From positions 3,781 to 67,780 of the forward strand of contig JBHLJZ010000008.1 of assembly GCA_048887165.1 (NCBI GenBank): DNA of 64,000 nucleotides. The letters are read 5' to 3'. Position 1 is the stretch's first letter, and each line of letters opens with the position of its first letter. Shown piece after piece: positions 53,191 to 62,509 of the stretch. The translations under genes and the position numbers were made by a program. The DNA comes from SOKP01 sp048887165. GTDB taxonomy: Archaea > Asgardarchaeota > Lokiarchaeia > Sigyniarchaeales > SOKP01. The notes under the pieces are model-generated. The model was not told the DNA's origin and did not search any database. It saw only the letters and a program-made list of their open reading frames with translations.

Positions 53191-54627
53191 ATTTTTAGTA
53201 AACAAGAATTAAGAGAATATTGTGGTGTTTTCGGTATAAGTTGCGATGATTACAGTTATTCCGTCTCAGCTTTAATATATTCTGGACTTATGGCTCTCCA
53301 ACATCGAGGACAAATATTTTCAGGCATATCGATAAACACATATGGAAAAAAACTTATAAATTATAAAGATAAAGGTTTAGTTTCCAAAGTTCTCAATCCT
53401 AAAAAGTTGAAAACGATAATTGGAAATATTGGTATTGGTCATGTCTGTTATGGTAAACCTACTTGTAAAAGTGTTGAAGATGCACAACCTTATCACTTAA
53501 AAATTAATGATTTGGAGTTTTCAATAGCAATAAATGGTACTCTTACCAACTATAATGAGATTTATCATAAATTAACTAAAATGGGAAGAGTATTTACAGG
53601 TAAATCTGATGTTGAATTAATATCTGTTTTAATTGAGACTTTTCTTAAGTTTTCAGATAGCAGGATTGATACTTTAAAAAAAGTAATGAATCTAATAAAT
53701 GGAGCTTATTCTATTCTTATTTTATTTGATGATGGAAATATTTATGCGATACGGGATCCAAAAGGATATAAGCCATTATGTTATGGAAAATTGAGTGTTG
53801 AAAATAAAAATTTCTTTATTGTTTCATCAGAATCATGTGCTGTTGATGTAATTGGCGGAAATCTAATTAATGATATAAAACCCGGTGAAATAGTGAATGT
53901 TCATCCTGTAGATGGGATTAAGAAGTATCAAGGTATAACTGATAAAGCTCATGGAGTTTGTCAATTTGAGTATGTTTATTTTGCTAGACCAGATTCTATA
54001 ATAGATGGTATCCCCGTTGGAGATGTAAGATATAAATTGGGCCAAAATTTAGCTGAGGCTGATAATTATTTCTCTGAAAATGCTATCGTTGTCCCAATAC
54101 CAGATTCAGGGAGAAGTGCTGCAATGGGTTATTCTTGGAAATCTAAGATCCCTTATGACGAAGGATTAATGAAAAATAGATATTTGTGGCAGCTTAAAAG
54201 TGATGTAGAAGAAAAATTAAATCCTATTAAAGAAGTAGTGAAAAATAAAGATATTATCTTGGTAGATGATTCTATTATTAGTGGAAATACCATGAAAAAG
54301 ATAATATCTATGCTTAGAAGTGCAAAAGCAAAATCTATTCATGTTCGAATAAGTTGTCCACCCATTATAAAGAATTGCGATTTTAACGATAGTATTTCTA
54401 ATCGAGAATTATTAATATCTTATCAAGCTAAATTAAGAAATTATGACAATTTTAATGATGAGATGAAAGATTTCATTGGAGCTGACAGCCTTAAGTTCCA
54501 GAGTATTGAAGGGTTGCTTAATGCTATTGGGAAAGAAGAGGATTATTTATGTATAGATTGTTTAAAAGAATATTGTTCTATAACGGAAGATTTTAATAAA
54601 CATAAAATGGAAATTTTAAGCAATTAA
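53191..54627 (+). CDS. purF: Amidophosphoribosyltransferase, probable ATT start
   Basis: First enzyme of purine synthesis, making phosphoribosylamine from PRPP and glutamine. The N-terminal Ntn glutaminase needs a Cys freed near the start; the sequence REYCGVFGIS, 33 codons before the first ATG (53290), supplies it, so the ATG start would give an inactive enzyme. The frame from its stop at about 53185 to this Cys holds no ATG, GTG or TTG. ATT at 53191, behind GAAGGAG, gives 478 residues with a 10-residue propeptide, as in Bacillus-type PurF. LMALQHRGQIFSGI and VDDSIISGNTMKKI (PRPP site) are present. Cysteines in HGVCQFEYVYFARPDS and LCIDCLKEYC suggest the Fe-S form. Confidence 0.88.
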   Translation: MFSKQELREYCGVFGISCDDYSYSVSALIYSGLMALQHRGQIFSGISINTYGKKLINYKDKGLVSKVLNPKKLKTIIGNIGIGHVCYGKPTCKSVEDAQPYHLKINDLEFSIAINGTLTNYNEIYHKLTKMGRVFTGKSDVELISVLIETFLKFSDSRIDTLKKVMNLINGAYSILILFDDGNIYAIRDPKGYKPLCYGKLSVENKNFFIVSSESCAVDVIGGNLINDIKPGEIVNVHPVDGIKKYQGITDKAHGVCQFEYVYFARPDSIIDGIPVGDVRYKLGQNLAEADNYFSENAIVVPIPDSGRSAAMGYSWKSKIPYDEGLMKNRYLWQLKSDVEEKLNPIKEVVKNKDIILVDDSIISGNTMKKIISMLRSAKAKSIHVRISCPPIIKNCDFNDSISNRELLISYQAKLRNYDNFNDEMKDFIGADSLKFQSIEGLLNAIGKEEDYLCIDCLKEYCSITEDFNKHKMEILSN

Positions 54628-54654
54628 ACACATAGATTTGCCGCTAATAGTCGT

Positions 54655-54675
54655 ATGTTCTATGATCACGAACAT
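54655..54675 (+). terminator. Possible hairpin after purF
   Basis: atgttc and gaacat form a 6-bp stem around nine bases, followed by a T-run, 28 bases after the purF stop. Archaeal terminators mainly use T-runs, so the hairpin may be incidental. Confidence 0.3.
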
Positions 54676-54762
54676 TTTTAGATTATAATAAATAATTTGA
54701 AATACCCCAAATTATTTTTACTAAATTGTTTTTTGATTATTTCTTAATATGAGTGGAGAATA

Positions 54763-54981
54763 TTGAGAGCGCGTGCCTGTATTAAATGTAAAGAATATAC
54801 CGTTATTCATCCAAGTAATCCTTTAAATCAATTAAAAATTAGTGCTTTTGAGAAAAGACATCATCTTCACACACTTATAACCGTAAATCTTGACGAAATT
54901 AAGGATGAGTATCAATTATATAAAAATAACGGTTCTCAAAATAATTCTGAAAATAATAGTAATTCATATAATTATGTGTAG
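54763..54981 (+). CDS. Small conserved archaeal-type protein (72 aa), unknown function
   Basis: A 72-residue protein starting at TTG. It has a CxxC pair (ACIKCKEYTVIHPSNPLNQ), followed by FEKRHHLHTLITVNLDEIKDEY and an Asn/Ser-rich tail that looks disordered. Small archaeal proteins with this IHPxNPxNQ and FExxHxxH layout are familiar to me as conserved hypotheticals; the function is unknown. The two Cys and nearby His residues could form a zinc site. It is downstream of purF, about 135 bases away. Confidence 0.6.
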   Translation: MRARACIKCKEYTVIHPSNPLNQLKISAFEKRHHLHTLITVNLDEIKDEYQLYKNNGSQNNSENNSNSYNYV

Positions 54982-55024
54982 TTTATGATTTTTTAATTCT
55001 ATTTTTAGTTTTAATCAAAATAAG

Positions 55025-55807
55025 CTAAATATAATCTAGTATCGAAGCAAATGTCTTGATAACATGATTTGGCTTTATTTTTTCAATTGATGGATTATAG
55101 AATTTTCCTTTTCCAGTTTCAACAAGTACTGCTCGTATATTAGCATTTATTGCACCTTGAATATCAGATTCTATGTCATCACCAATAACGATGGATTCGT
55201 CATTAGTTAGTTTGATTCGTTTCAAAGCTTGGTCAAAATAATCTTTTGATGGTTTTCCAAATATTCTTGCTTTAATATTTGCTGCATTAGCTATCAAATT
55301 TACGAATGAGCCGGTATCTATTACCGGTTCTCCTTCATGATCAAGAAAGTATTTATTTCCTTGAGTACCCAATAGCTTTGCACCTTTTAACACATATTTA
55401 AACGCTTGGTTTAAGCGATTAACATCCCAATTATCACGAAAATCACCAATAACCACATAATCAGGTATTTCAGAACCCTTAACTTGAGAAAATTCTTGAA
55501 ATTCTTTCTTAACTTCCATTGTTGTCACTAAAAACAATCGTTTATCAGGAGATTTAGATAAGAATTCTTTTAATGCTATGATAGGAGTAAATATCTCTTC
55601 TTTAAAGACAGTGAATCCTAGATTCTGCAAATTCTTGTAAATTGTTTGGGGTGTCTTGCTGTCAGTATTTGTGAAAAACAATAATTTAATGCCTTCTTTG
55701 CGAAGGTTATTAACGGCTTTTATAGCCCCTTCAGTTGGTTTTCCTTTAAAGTAGAGAGTTCCGTCTATATCAGAGAGAATTCCCTTAACGTTTTCTAATT
55801 TTTTCAT
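55025..55807 (-). CDS. HAD-superfamily IIA phosphatase (NagD/HDHD2-like)
   Basis: A 260-residue haloacid-dehalogenase phosphatase with a C2 cap. Motif I GILSDIDGTLYFKG has both Asp residues (DxDGT), motif II LLFFTNTDSK, and motif III/IV ESIVIGDDIESDIQGA; the Lys of the family is in IFGKPSKDYFDQA. This is the NagD-like group that includes LHPP and HDHD2. The substrate is unknown. It sits upstream of nothing on its strand except the HEAT-repeat gene, 24 bases before it. Confidence 0.85.
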   Translation of the reverse strand: MKKLENVKGILSDIDGTLYFKGKPTEGAIKAVNNLRKEGIKLLFFTNTDSKTPQTIYKNLQNLGFTVFKEEIFTPIIALKEFLSKSPDKRLFLVTTMEVKKEFQEFSQVKGSEIPDYVVIGDFRDNWDVNRLNQAFKYVLKGAKLLGTQGNKYFLDHEGEPVIDTGSFVNLIANAANIKARIFGKPSKDYFDQALKRIKLTNDESIVIGDDIESDIQGAINANIRAVLVETGKGKFYNPSIEKIKPNHVIKTFASILDYI

Positions 55808-55831
55808 TATTAATTATTTAAAAAAAGGATT

Positions 55832-56452
55832 TTATATTTTATATCTTGAAATAAATTCTTTGGCGTTCCTTACGGTACTAGGACTACTGCTTTTTAATCC
55901 CTTTTTTATAAATTCAATTATTCTATTTTTATCCTTCGCATCATCAAAAAATTCACTAAGAAAATTAATAATATCTCCTTTAATTAAATCCTTGCGACTT
56001 GTATTATGGTGAGTTTTATCAATATTTAGCAAAATAGATGTAATTTTTGATCTTAAATTTGGTTTAGCAGCAGCAATTCTCCTAGCAAATATAGCTAGCT
56101 TTCTAGCAACCATAACACTTTTATCATCAATAAGATTAAAATAATGATCGCAAATTTTTTCAAATTTCTTTTCTCTATCTATAGCAGTTAAATTTGAAAT
56201 AGTAGAAATTGCTATTGACTTGTGATAAGAATTTTTACTATCTAATAACTCAACAAAGAATTCCCAGTCTGGATAAACTATCTCAGGATTTTTCTCACTT
56301 AAAATCTCTAAAGCAATAGCATTTGGATACCTCACTTTCTCATCTTTAGCTGTAACTCCATCCAATAGTTCAGAAAGATATTTTTTTTCTTGTAATACTC
56401 GTTTTACTATATTTTCTGCTTGAATTTCGGCATCTTTTTTAGTTATAGACAT
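55832..56452 (-). CDS. HEAT-repeat-like protein
   Basis: A 206-residue soluble helical protein built of about four to five helix pairs resembling HEAT repeats (VRYPNAIALEILSEKNPE, SYHKSIAISTISNLTAID, VMVARKLAIFARRIAAAKPN, TVRNAKEFISRY). HEAT proteins usually serve as binding scaffolds. No catalytic motif is visible. It is just upstream of the HAD phosphatase on the same strand and may be cotranscribed. Confidence 0.65.
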   Translation of the reverse strand: MSITKKDAEIQAENIVKRVLQEKKYLSELLDGVTAKDEKVRYPNAIALEILSEKNPEIVYPDWEFFVELLDSKNSYHKSIAISTISNLTAIDREKKFEKICDHYFNLIDDKSVMVARKLAIFARRIAAAKPNLRSKITSILLNIDKTHHNTSRKDLIKGDIINFLSEFFDDAKDKNRIIEFIKKGLKSSSPSTVRNAKEFISRYKI

Positions 56453-56941
56453 AGTAAGTTAAATTTGGGATTTATTAAAAATAACTAGATAGCAATTAAT
56501 TTATAACTACTCAATGTTTTACTAAAAAAAATTTAAAATATATTCAAAAAAAAAATACAGAAATTAGAAACAAAGAAAAAAAGAAAATAGATTGGTGGTT
56601 TTTTAATAAATTTATCATGTGAAATAATGAGAATTTTAGAGCTGGATTTGCTTAAAATAAATTTTATCTCCTTTTTAATAAATCACCTTATTTGCTTAAT
56701 TACCAATTCTATTTGTGTGGGAATTGTGTCCCATTGTGAAAATAATATCATAAGAAACTTATAAATCTTTCGGATTTTTTAGATTAATTGTTATTTCCTA
56801 AAATTTTTTTATCATTATCAATTTTATATGAAAAAAATTAAGTTAATCATAGTATAGATTTATTACAACTAGAAAATTGTTCAAAAAATTAATAGAGTTA
56901 GAATAATTTCCTTTTGTATTAATTTTGCACTAAGAACTGTT
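56453..56941. other. 489-base region between divergent genes
   Basis: No coding frame of note on either strand. It contains A-rich runs, a small hairpin (tggga/tccca at 56718-56733) and a TATA-like aacttataaa near 56756. It could hold a promoter for a plus-strand RNA or a long leader for the gene at 56942. Nothing is recognised beyond this. Confidence 0.4.
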
Positions 56942-57538
56942 ATGAAAATTGCTATCGACATTGATGGTGTTTTAATTGATTTAATGGTAGAATATTGTAA
57001 AATCTTCAATTCAATATATGGCACCAATTATAAAAAGGATGATGTGTCCAACTGGGAATTTTTTAACGATTGGGGGATAACTGAAGAAAAAGCTTTTGCT
57101 GTGTTTAATCAGATCTATGAGGATTCTATGTCCGTTCCTTTTATTGATAGTGAAGCCCCAAGTGTTATGGAAAACCTTAATTTGAAACATGAGGTTTCTA
57201 TTGTTTCAGCAAGAGAATCACAATTTAAAGCACCTATAATAAAGAAATTAAATTTTCATAATATTAAAAAAAACATACATTATAAAGAACTCATTTTATT
57301 AACACATAAGCCATATGATCTAAAGTTGAGTGAACATTTTGATTTATACGTTGATGATAATCCAAATTTGGTTGAACCCATTAAAAAGCTAAAGAACAAG
57401 TTCCTATTATTATACAATCAACCCTGGAATCAAAATTCCAAATGTGAAAATAATGTAATAAGAGTATACAATTGGAAAGAAGTACGTAAAGAAATAAATA
57501 ATTTACAAATAAAAATGATTAAAAAAAAGAAGGATTAA
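56942..57538 (+). CDS. HAD-superfamily 5' nucleotidase (NT5C-like)
   Basis: A 198-residue phosphatase like deoxyribonucleotidases of the NT5C type. Motif I IAIDIDGVLIDLM (DxDGV), motif II VSIVSARESQF and motif IV VDDNPNLVEPI are visible. Length fits the family. It probably hydrolyses 5' (deoxy)nucleoside monophosphates. It is convergent with the transporter gene. The C-terminus is lysine-rich. Confidence 0.78.
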   Translation: MKIAIDIDGVLIDLMVEYCKIFNSIYGTNYKKDDVSNWEFFNDWGITEEKAFAVFNQIYEDSMSVPFIDSEAPSVMENLNLKHEVSIVSARESQFKAPIIKKLNFHNIKKNIHYKELILLTHKPYDLKLSEHFDLYVDDNPNLVEPIKKLKNKFLLLYNQPWNQNSKCENNVIRVYNWKEVRKEINNLQIKMIKKKKD

Positions 57539-57551
57539 AATTATTTTTAAA

Positions 57552-58988
57552 TTAGAATCCAAGTTCTTTAAGTTTTTGTTTATTTTTCATCCATATTTGT
57601 GGTGTAATAGGGTAGAACTTCCAATAGATTAAAGTACAAATAGTTAGAATTATTGCAGGGATCCACCCCATATGGAAAGCTATACCTATTTGCGCTAAAG
57701 GAGTTTGGGGTGTTATTCCAGGTGCTGGATCTTCAAAAAAACCAGTAAGGATATGCATAATTGCAAAAATAGCAACCTGAGCTCCGCGAGCAAATCGAGA
57801 GAGAAACGATGCTACACCTACAGTTGCACCCCTCCTCGGTGATTTTGTTAATATTACTCTCTCATCAAGAACATCTGCAAAATATACTGTGAATAAAGCC
57901 CAAAAATTTCCCATTGTTAATCCCAAAATGGTCATACTTACCAGTGAAAACCATATATTCCATATAGAAAATGGGACTAGAGTTGTTCCACCTATTAAAC
58001 ATACTCCTCCTATTAGAGCAGATTTCTTGTTATTTTGGAGTTTTTTTGCAATCCGAATCCAAATGGGAACTGATATTATAGCAGCTTGTAAAAATGTCGC
58101 GAATAACAGTATCATATTGATTGGAGTGCCAAATGGCGGTCCAGGTAATACATAATTAGCAGCAAAAGGTATGGAAGCTGTTAAAGATCCCGTGACCACT
58201 TGAAAACCGAAAAACAGAATAATGTAATAAACAAAACTTTTTTGTTTTAAGGTTGATTTTAAGGCAGATATAAAGCTTTCAGGCTTCTCTTTACTTATAT
58301 AATATCTCTCAATGATTTCTTTATTCTCATGCATTCCAGGGAGAAATAATAAAGAAATCGGTGCTATTGTACCAACAATAAGCCATATCATCGGTATATA
58401 AGCTGCTTGAACGTCTATTTCTCCACCGCCAAAAAGACCAAGTATTATTGGAGGGACAATATTTGCAACAGGTAAAGCTATCATGGAAAGAGGGGTTCCC
58501 CAACCTCTAGCCCTTCTACGAGCTCTGTCAGTCCGAAATTTATCAGGAAATAGTGCTTCTATATTGACAAAACAGAGCGTGTAAAGACTATCGAATAAAA
58601 CAGTTGTGAATACAATCCACCCAAAAAAAGGGAGTGGATCTGTCGATGGGTTTCCTGCAGGGGGCATAAAAACGAGAGCAAGCACAAAGTTTGCGGGGAT
58701 TATGCCAATCACAATCCAAATGAACCTTTTTCCCACTTTTCTTGTATATTTCGTTACTCGATCTGTAAGATGACCAATTAAAGGATCATTTATTGCATCC
58801 CAGACAGTGAAGATGACCATCGCCCAAAACACATATACTATATTTAAACCAACGACAGCCTCGTAAAAGAAAATTAGATATGAATTAAATACTCCATACG
58901 CCAACATACTCCAGAAACCGCTTAATCCGTAAGAAATGGTATTAGGTAATGAAGGTTCTTTATAAGTTAATTCGTTAGTTTCATTCAT
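57552..58988 (-). CDS. GPH-type sugar:cation symporter (MFS_2 family)
   Basis: A 478-residue, 12-helix transporter of the glycoside-pentoside-hexuronide family. The N-terminal YGLSGFWSMLAYGVFNSYLIFFYE and AINDPLIGHLTDRVTKYTRKVGKRFIW match its loop 2-3 signature (D-P-x-x-G-x-x-x-D-R-T-x-x-x-x-G-x-x-R). Members carry sugars or glycosides with H+ or Na+. It is the most downstream gene of a minus-strand run with a PIG-L deacetylase and an MttB-like protein, which suggests the imported compound is an amino-sugar or a methylated amine derivative (inference). Confidence 0.82.
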   Translation of the reverse strand: MNETNELTYKEPSLPNTISYGLSGFWSMLAYGVFNSYLIFFYEAVVGLNIVYVFWAMVIFTVWDAINDPLIGHLTDRVTKYTRKVGKRFIWIVIGIIPANFVLALVFMPPAGNPSTDPLPFFGWIVFTTVLFDSLYTLCFVNIEALFPDKFRTDRARRRARGWGTPLSMIALPVANIVPPIILGLFGGGEIDVQAAYIPMIWLIVGTIAPISLLFLPGMHENKEIIERYYISKEKPESFISALKSTLKQKSFVYYIILFFGFQVVTGSLTASIPFAANYVLPGPPFGTPINMILLFATFLQAAIISVPIWIRIAKKLQNNKKSALIGGVCLIGGTTLVPFSIWNIWFSLVSMTILGLTMGNFWALFTVYFADVLDERVILTKSPRRGATVGVASFLSRFARGAQVAIFAIMHILTGFFEDPAPGITPQTPLAQIGIAFHMGWIPAIILTICTLIYWKFYPITPQIWMKNKQKLKELGF

Positions 58989-59147
58989 TCATAAATCACT
59001 AATTTTTTCTGTTATATTTCTAAAGTTTTTTTCATTTAAAGTAAAGATTAAAATATACTTTATCAAGGATTTATATAAAGATTCCTCACCGAAAAGAGAG
59101 AAATTGGACAAAAAAATATAATTTTTGAAAGGGAAAAAAAATTGATT

Positions 59148-59990
59148 TTAATAAATTTTAGGTTTCTCAGGGGGATTTCCAAGCATTTCTGATACTAGTT
59201 CTTGAAAATTGTCAAAATGACCAGGTAAAGTTTTTTGAACATAAAAAGATTCTGCAGCTTTCAAGGTTACATTTTTACCAATAGCTGTTCCCACAGATCG
59301 GAGGAGTCTATTGGCGTATTTAGTAAGTTTTTTCATTTGTTCTGGTGTAACGAATGCTGGATCGATATTTGGAGCAAATAAATCAGCTAAGAGAGTTAAA
59401 GTGGCTTCAAACCTTAATGCAGCTTTAACTTTTTTTTCAAGAGTAGATGTAATATCAATAAAAACATTAGGTTTGTGGCCAAGGAATCCCATAAACCATA
59501 CTTCAGAACATGCATAGGGTTCTATTCCTTCTTTTAATTGTTCAGAGTATAGTAGTGGAAAAGCGGAAAATGCACCTGCTTCTGCTGCCATTCTACCCAC
59601 AATAACATGATCAGGATGAACTTCATATTTTACCCAAGGATCAAACGTCACTACTCTATCTGCTTTTAATTTCCTAACATAAAATACGAGTCTTTCTCTG
59701 AGCATGGGGCCATCAATGAATCCCGCATCTGGGTAATCCAATATAATAGTTTCTTTAAATCCCAGAATTTGATTAGATTCTCTAAGTTCTTTTTCTCTCA
59801 TATCAGCAACTTGCTTTTTTGTTAAATTAGGGTTTAAGGTTCCCACTTCTCCTCTAGTACAACATAAAGCATATATATTATGACCCTCTTCGGCCCACCT
59901 TGCTAAGGTTCCAGCACTAAAAAACGATAAATCATCTGGATGTGCAAATATAGCTAAAATATTCAACGATTTAGATTCCATCATATTCAC
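59148..59990 (-). CDS. PIG-L family deacetylase
   Basis: A 280-residue zinc-dependent N-deacetylase of the PIG-L/LmbE family (GlcNAc-PI, mycothiol or bacillithiol type substrates). The metal motif AHPDDLSFFSAGTLARWAEEG is present, with CTRGEVG and the third ligand in YEVHPDHVIVGRMAAEAG. It lies between the transporter and the MttB-like gene. Its substrate is probably an N-acetylated sugar conjugate. Confidence 0.88.
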   Translation of the reverse strand: MNMMESKSLNILAIFAHPDDLSFFSAGTLARWAEEGHNIYALCCTRGEVGTLNPNLTKKQVADMREKELRESNQILGFKETIILDYPDAGFIDGPMLRERLVFYVRKLKADRVVTFDPWVKYEVHPDHVIVGRMAAEAGAFSAFPLLYSEQLKEGIEPYACSEVWFMGFLGHKPNVFIDITSTLEKKVKAALRFEATLTLLADLFAPNIDPAFVTPEQMKKLTKYANRLLRSVGTAIGKNVTLKAAESFYVQKTLPGHFDNFQELVSEMLGNPPEKPKIY

Positions 59991-60053
59991 TTTTTGAATT
60001 ATATTTAATTGTATTAAGGAATAGTAACAGAAAAAGTTGAATCTTCAAAAACT

Positions 60054-61478
60054 CTATGAAAGATCGTGTTTTGCATTTTCAACTATTTTTTCTAAATCTT
60101 TTATAATATCAGAATCAAATGTTTTTTCTTTAAGATCTTTTAGGATTTCTTCCTTTCTTCTTTGACATCGTGACTCCATAGTTGATGCTCCTTTCTTAAT
60201 CCAATTTTCGAAACTATAACGATCGAGAAGATTTGAGAACCACAAGTGTTTTTTAAAATTCTCGCGTGTATGTTTTTTATCGATAAAAGTACCTTTAGGT
60301 TCTGCTTCCTTTATAATCTCGAGAGCAAAATCATCATCGTTAAAAGAAAGGTCTCTATTCACTGATTCAATATAGGAAATTATTTCTGCTTGTAATACAA
60401 GCATATCTAGAGAAGCTGCTTGGTCCATACCACAGATACCAAAATGACCAAATATATTGGCACCTGCACCTACTCCTAAACTTAAAGTAATTCCGCATTC
60501 TAAACCTGCTTGAGCATCTGGACGTAAGGAGTCAGTTAATCCTACATTTATATAAACAGGAAAACCATAAAATTTTCCCATTTCGGTCATTGCTATTCCA
60601 AATATTGCCTGTTCGGGTCCTGAAAATATTGTTTGGACAGTACGCATATCGAATGCATGACAAATTCCACCATAACAAATTGGCATACCTTCCCTTATAA
60701 GTTGTGTTATACATATCCCTGCTAGGATTTCAGCATTTTCTTGAGCCATTGTACCAGCTAATGTCATAGGAGCAGACATCCCCATCTGAGCAATTGGCCC
60801 GATATGTACAGGCATATTTAATTGAGCAGTTTCAAATAAAAGATCAATACCATTAAATGGAAAACTTAGAGGGCTTACGGGTTCAAAAAGGGGATAAAAA
60901 AGAGGATATTTTTCCGCTTGTTTTTCGTCTCCCCGAAGTTTGATCACCAAATCAACTAAAAATTTGGTAGATTTTCTATCATAAAACCAAAATGTAATGG
61001 GTTTATTTGTATTTTTTATCATCTCATAAGCTACTTTTACACATCTCCAATTCACTGGTAGTTCATAGGGATCTGCCATAGCTCCCGGAATAGTAATTTT
61101 TTCTAATTGGTCTGCAAATCTTGTCGCGGTAATTACATCATTAAGAGTTGCATACCTTCGCTCTGATCCAACACTTTCCATCCAAAAAGCTTGACCACCA
61201 GATGTGTTATAGTTCCGAGAATTTAAACTAAATTCAGCTTTCTCTGTTAAATCACGACCATAAATACTAAACTTCTTTCCAGCTTTACTGATTAAGTCAC
61301 TAACTAAGGAATTCGGAATTTTAACAATTCTTTTTTTTACATCGACTTGAGCTCCCCTCTTAGAAAAACGCGACAGAATTTCATCATGAGGAACAAAAAC
61401 TCCAACATTTTCAAGGATATTAAGTGAGGCTTGGTGAATCTTATCTATTTGGTCATCTGATAATAATTTAATTCTCAT
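60054..61478 (-). CDS. Trimethylamine methyltransferase-family (MttB-like) protein, non-pyrrolysine
   Basis: A 474-residue TIM-barrel member of the MttB superfamily, whose characterised non-pyrrolysine members demethylate quaternary amines (for example glycine betaine) with a corrinoid protein. Sequence landmarks are the N-terminal LNILENVGVFVPHDEIL and the C-terminal HLWFSNLLDRYSFENWIKKGAS. No in-frame TAG occurs, so pyrrolysine is absent. No corrinoid protein or reactivase gene is adjacent, so it must use one from elsewhere. It is 18 bases after the alpha/beta hydrolase gene, hence cotranscribed. Confidence 0.8.
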   Translation of the reverse strand: MRIKLLSDDQIDKIHQASLNILENVGVFVPHDEILSRFSKRGAQVDVKKRIVKIPNSLVSDLISKAGKKFSIYGRDLTEKAEFSLNSRNYNTSGGQAFWMESVGSERRYATLNDVITATRFADQLEKITIPGAMADPYELPVNWRCVKVAYEMIKNTNKPITFWFYDRKSTKFLVDLVIKLRGDEKQAEKYPLFYPLFEPVSPLSFPFNGIDLLFETAQLNMPVHIGPIAQMGMSAPMTLAGTMAQENAEILAGICITQLIREGMPICYGGICHAFDMRTVQTIFSGPEQAIFGIAMTEMGKFYGFPVYINVGLTDSLRPDAQAGLECGITLSLGVGAGANIFGHFGICGMDQAASLDMLVLQAEIISYIESVNRDLSFNDDDFALEIIKEAEPKGTFIDKKHTRENFKKHLWFSNLLDRYSFENWIKKGASTMESRCQRRKEEILKDLKEKTFDSDIIKDLEKIVENAKHDLS

Positions 61479-61496
61479 CTGTCTTAAAAATTATTT

Positions 61497-62330
61497 CTAT
61501 CTTTTTAAAAAATCAATAATTAGTTTATTTACTTCGGGAGCTCTTGATAAAGGGACATTATGACCTGCTTTATTAATAGATACTAATGTACTGTTTTGCA
61601 TTTTTTCATCCATTTCATACATATGTGCTTTAGGGAGGCTTCTATCATGGGAAGGCGATATAAGCAGAGTTTCATTTTTTATTTGACTTAATCTTTCTCG
61701 TGTATTATGTGTTTTAATCGCATGAGCTTGAAATTCTATATCCTCAGGAGTAGGCGGATTAATTGTCGATTCTTTAATTAAATCTTCCACTGACCAAAGA
61801 TCATAAAATTTTTTTCTAGGGTTGGCCTGCATTTCTTTTCTAAAAGTAGGGTAAAAGCCTGAAAGAGCTCCATCCCAGAAATATTTCTCAGGATCCGTGT
61901 CACGTTTCTTTAAATTTTCAAGCGACATTTCTTTATACCAATCGACAGCTCCTTCACGAAATCCATAATTAGTTGCGATTAAAACAATTTTATTAATTTT
62001 TTCTGGGTAAGTTAAGGCAAAGTTTTGAACGATCATGCCTCCAAGGCTCCAACCTATTATGTGTGCTTTATCGATACTGAGATACTCCATTAGTGCTTTA
62101 GTATCTTCTACAAAAGCCTCTATAGAGTAAAGTTCTGTAGGGCGATCTGACTTCCCTGATCCTCGATTATCAAATCTAATAACTTTGAAATATTTCGACA
62201 ATTCATCAAATTGGGCAATCCAATCTTCTTTTTTACCTCCAAATCCAATAACTAATAATACAGGATATCCTTCACCTTTAATTTCATAACAAATTTTAAT
62301 ACCGTTTACTTGTGCATAATCTTCAGCCAT
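61497..62330 (-). CDS. Alpha/beta hydrolase
   Basis: A 277-residue hydrolase with nucleophile elbow IGWSLGGMIVQ, a charge-relay Asp in ISPSHDRSLPK, and His in NKAGHNVPLSRAPE. YPVLLVIGFGGKKEDW forms the oxyanion region. It is the first gene of the minus-strand run that continues with the MttB-like protein. An esterase, lactonase or amide-hydrolase role upstream of demethylation is possible; it is a paralogue-type relative, not a duplicate, of the hydrolase at 47203. Confidence 0.85.
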   Translation of the reverse strand: MAEDYAQVNGIKICYEIKGEGYPVLLVIGFGGKKEDWIAQFDELSKYFKVIRFDNRGSGKSDRPTELYSIEAFVEDTKALMEYLSIDKAHIIGWSLGGMIVQNFALTYPEKINKIVLIATNYGFREGAVDWYKEMSLENLKKRDTDPEKYFWDGALSGFYPTFRKEMQANPRKKFYDLWSVEDLIKESTINPPTPEDIEFQAHAIKTHNTRERLSQIKNETLLISPSHDRSLPKAHMYEMDEKMQNSTLVSINKAGHNVPLSRAPEVNKLIIDFLKR

Positions 62331-62509
62331 AAAATCCCCATTATAAGATAATTTTCGTTTTAAATTATTTTACGTTTTATTAATATTAAATTATTTAGTT
62401 TTGTTTAGAATCTAAAACTTATATAGATTTAAAACTAATTAGAAAAAACTTGTTTTAAGTAATAATTTAGAATTATAAAAAAAAATTAATTTGGATTTAA
62501 TTATTTAAA

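Noticed and set aside
53290..54627. purF starting at the first ATG (53290)
   Set aside because: This would remove the catalytic Cys and the CGVFGI segment, which are encoded in the same open frame just upstream.
60054..61478. Pyrrolysine-containing MttB
   Set aside because: The frame is continuous with no in-frame TAG, so it belongs to the non-pyrrolysine branch.
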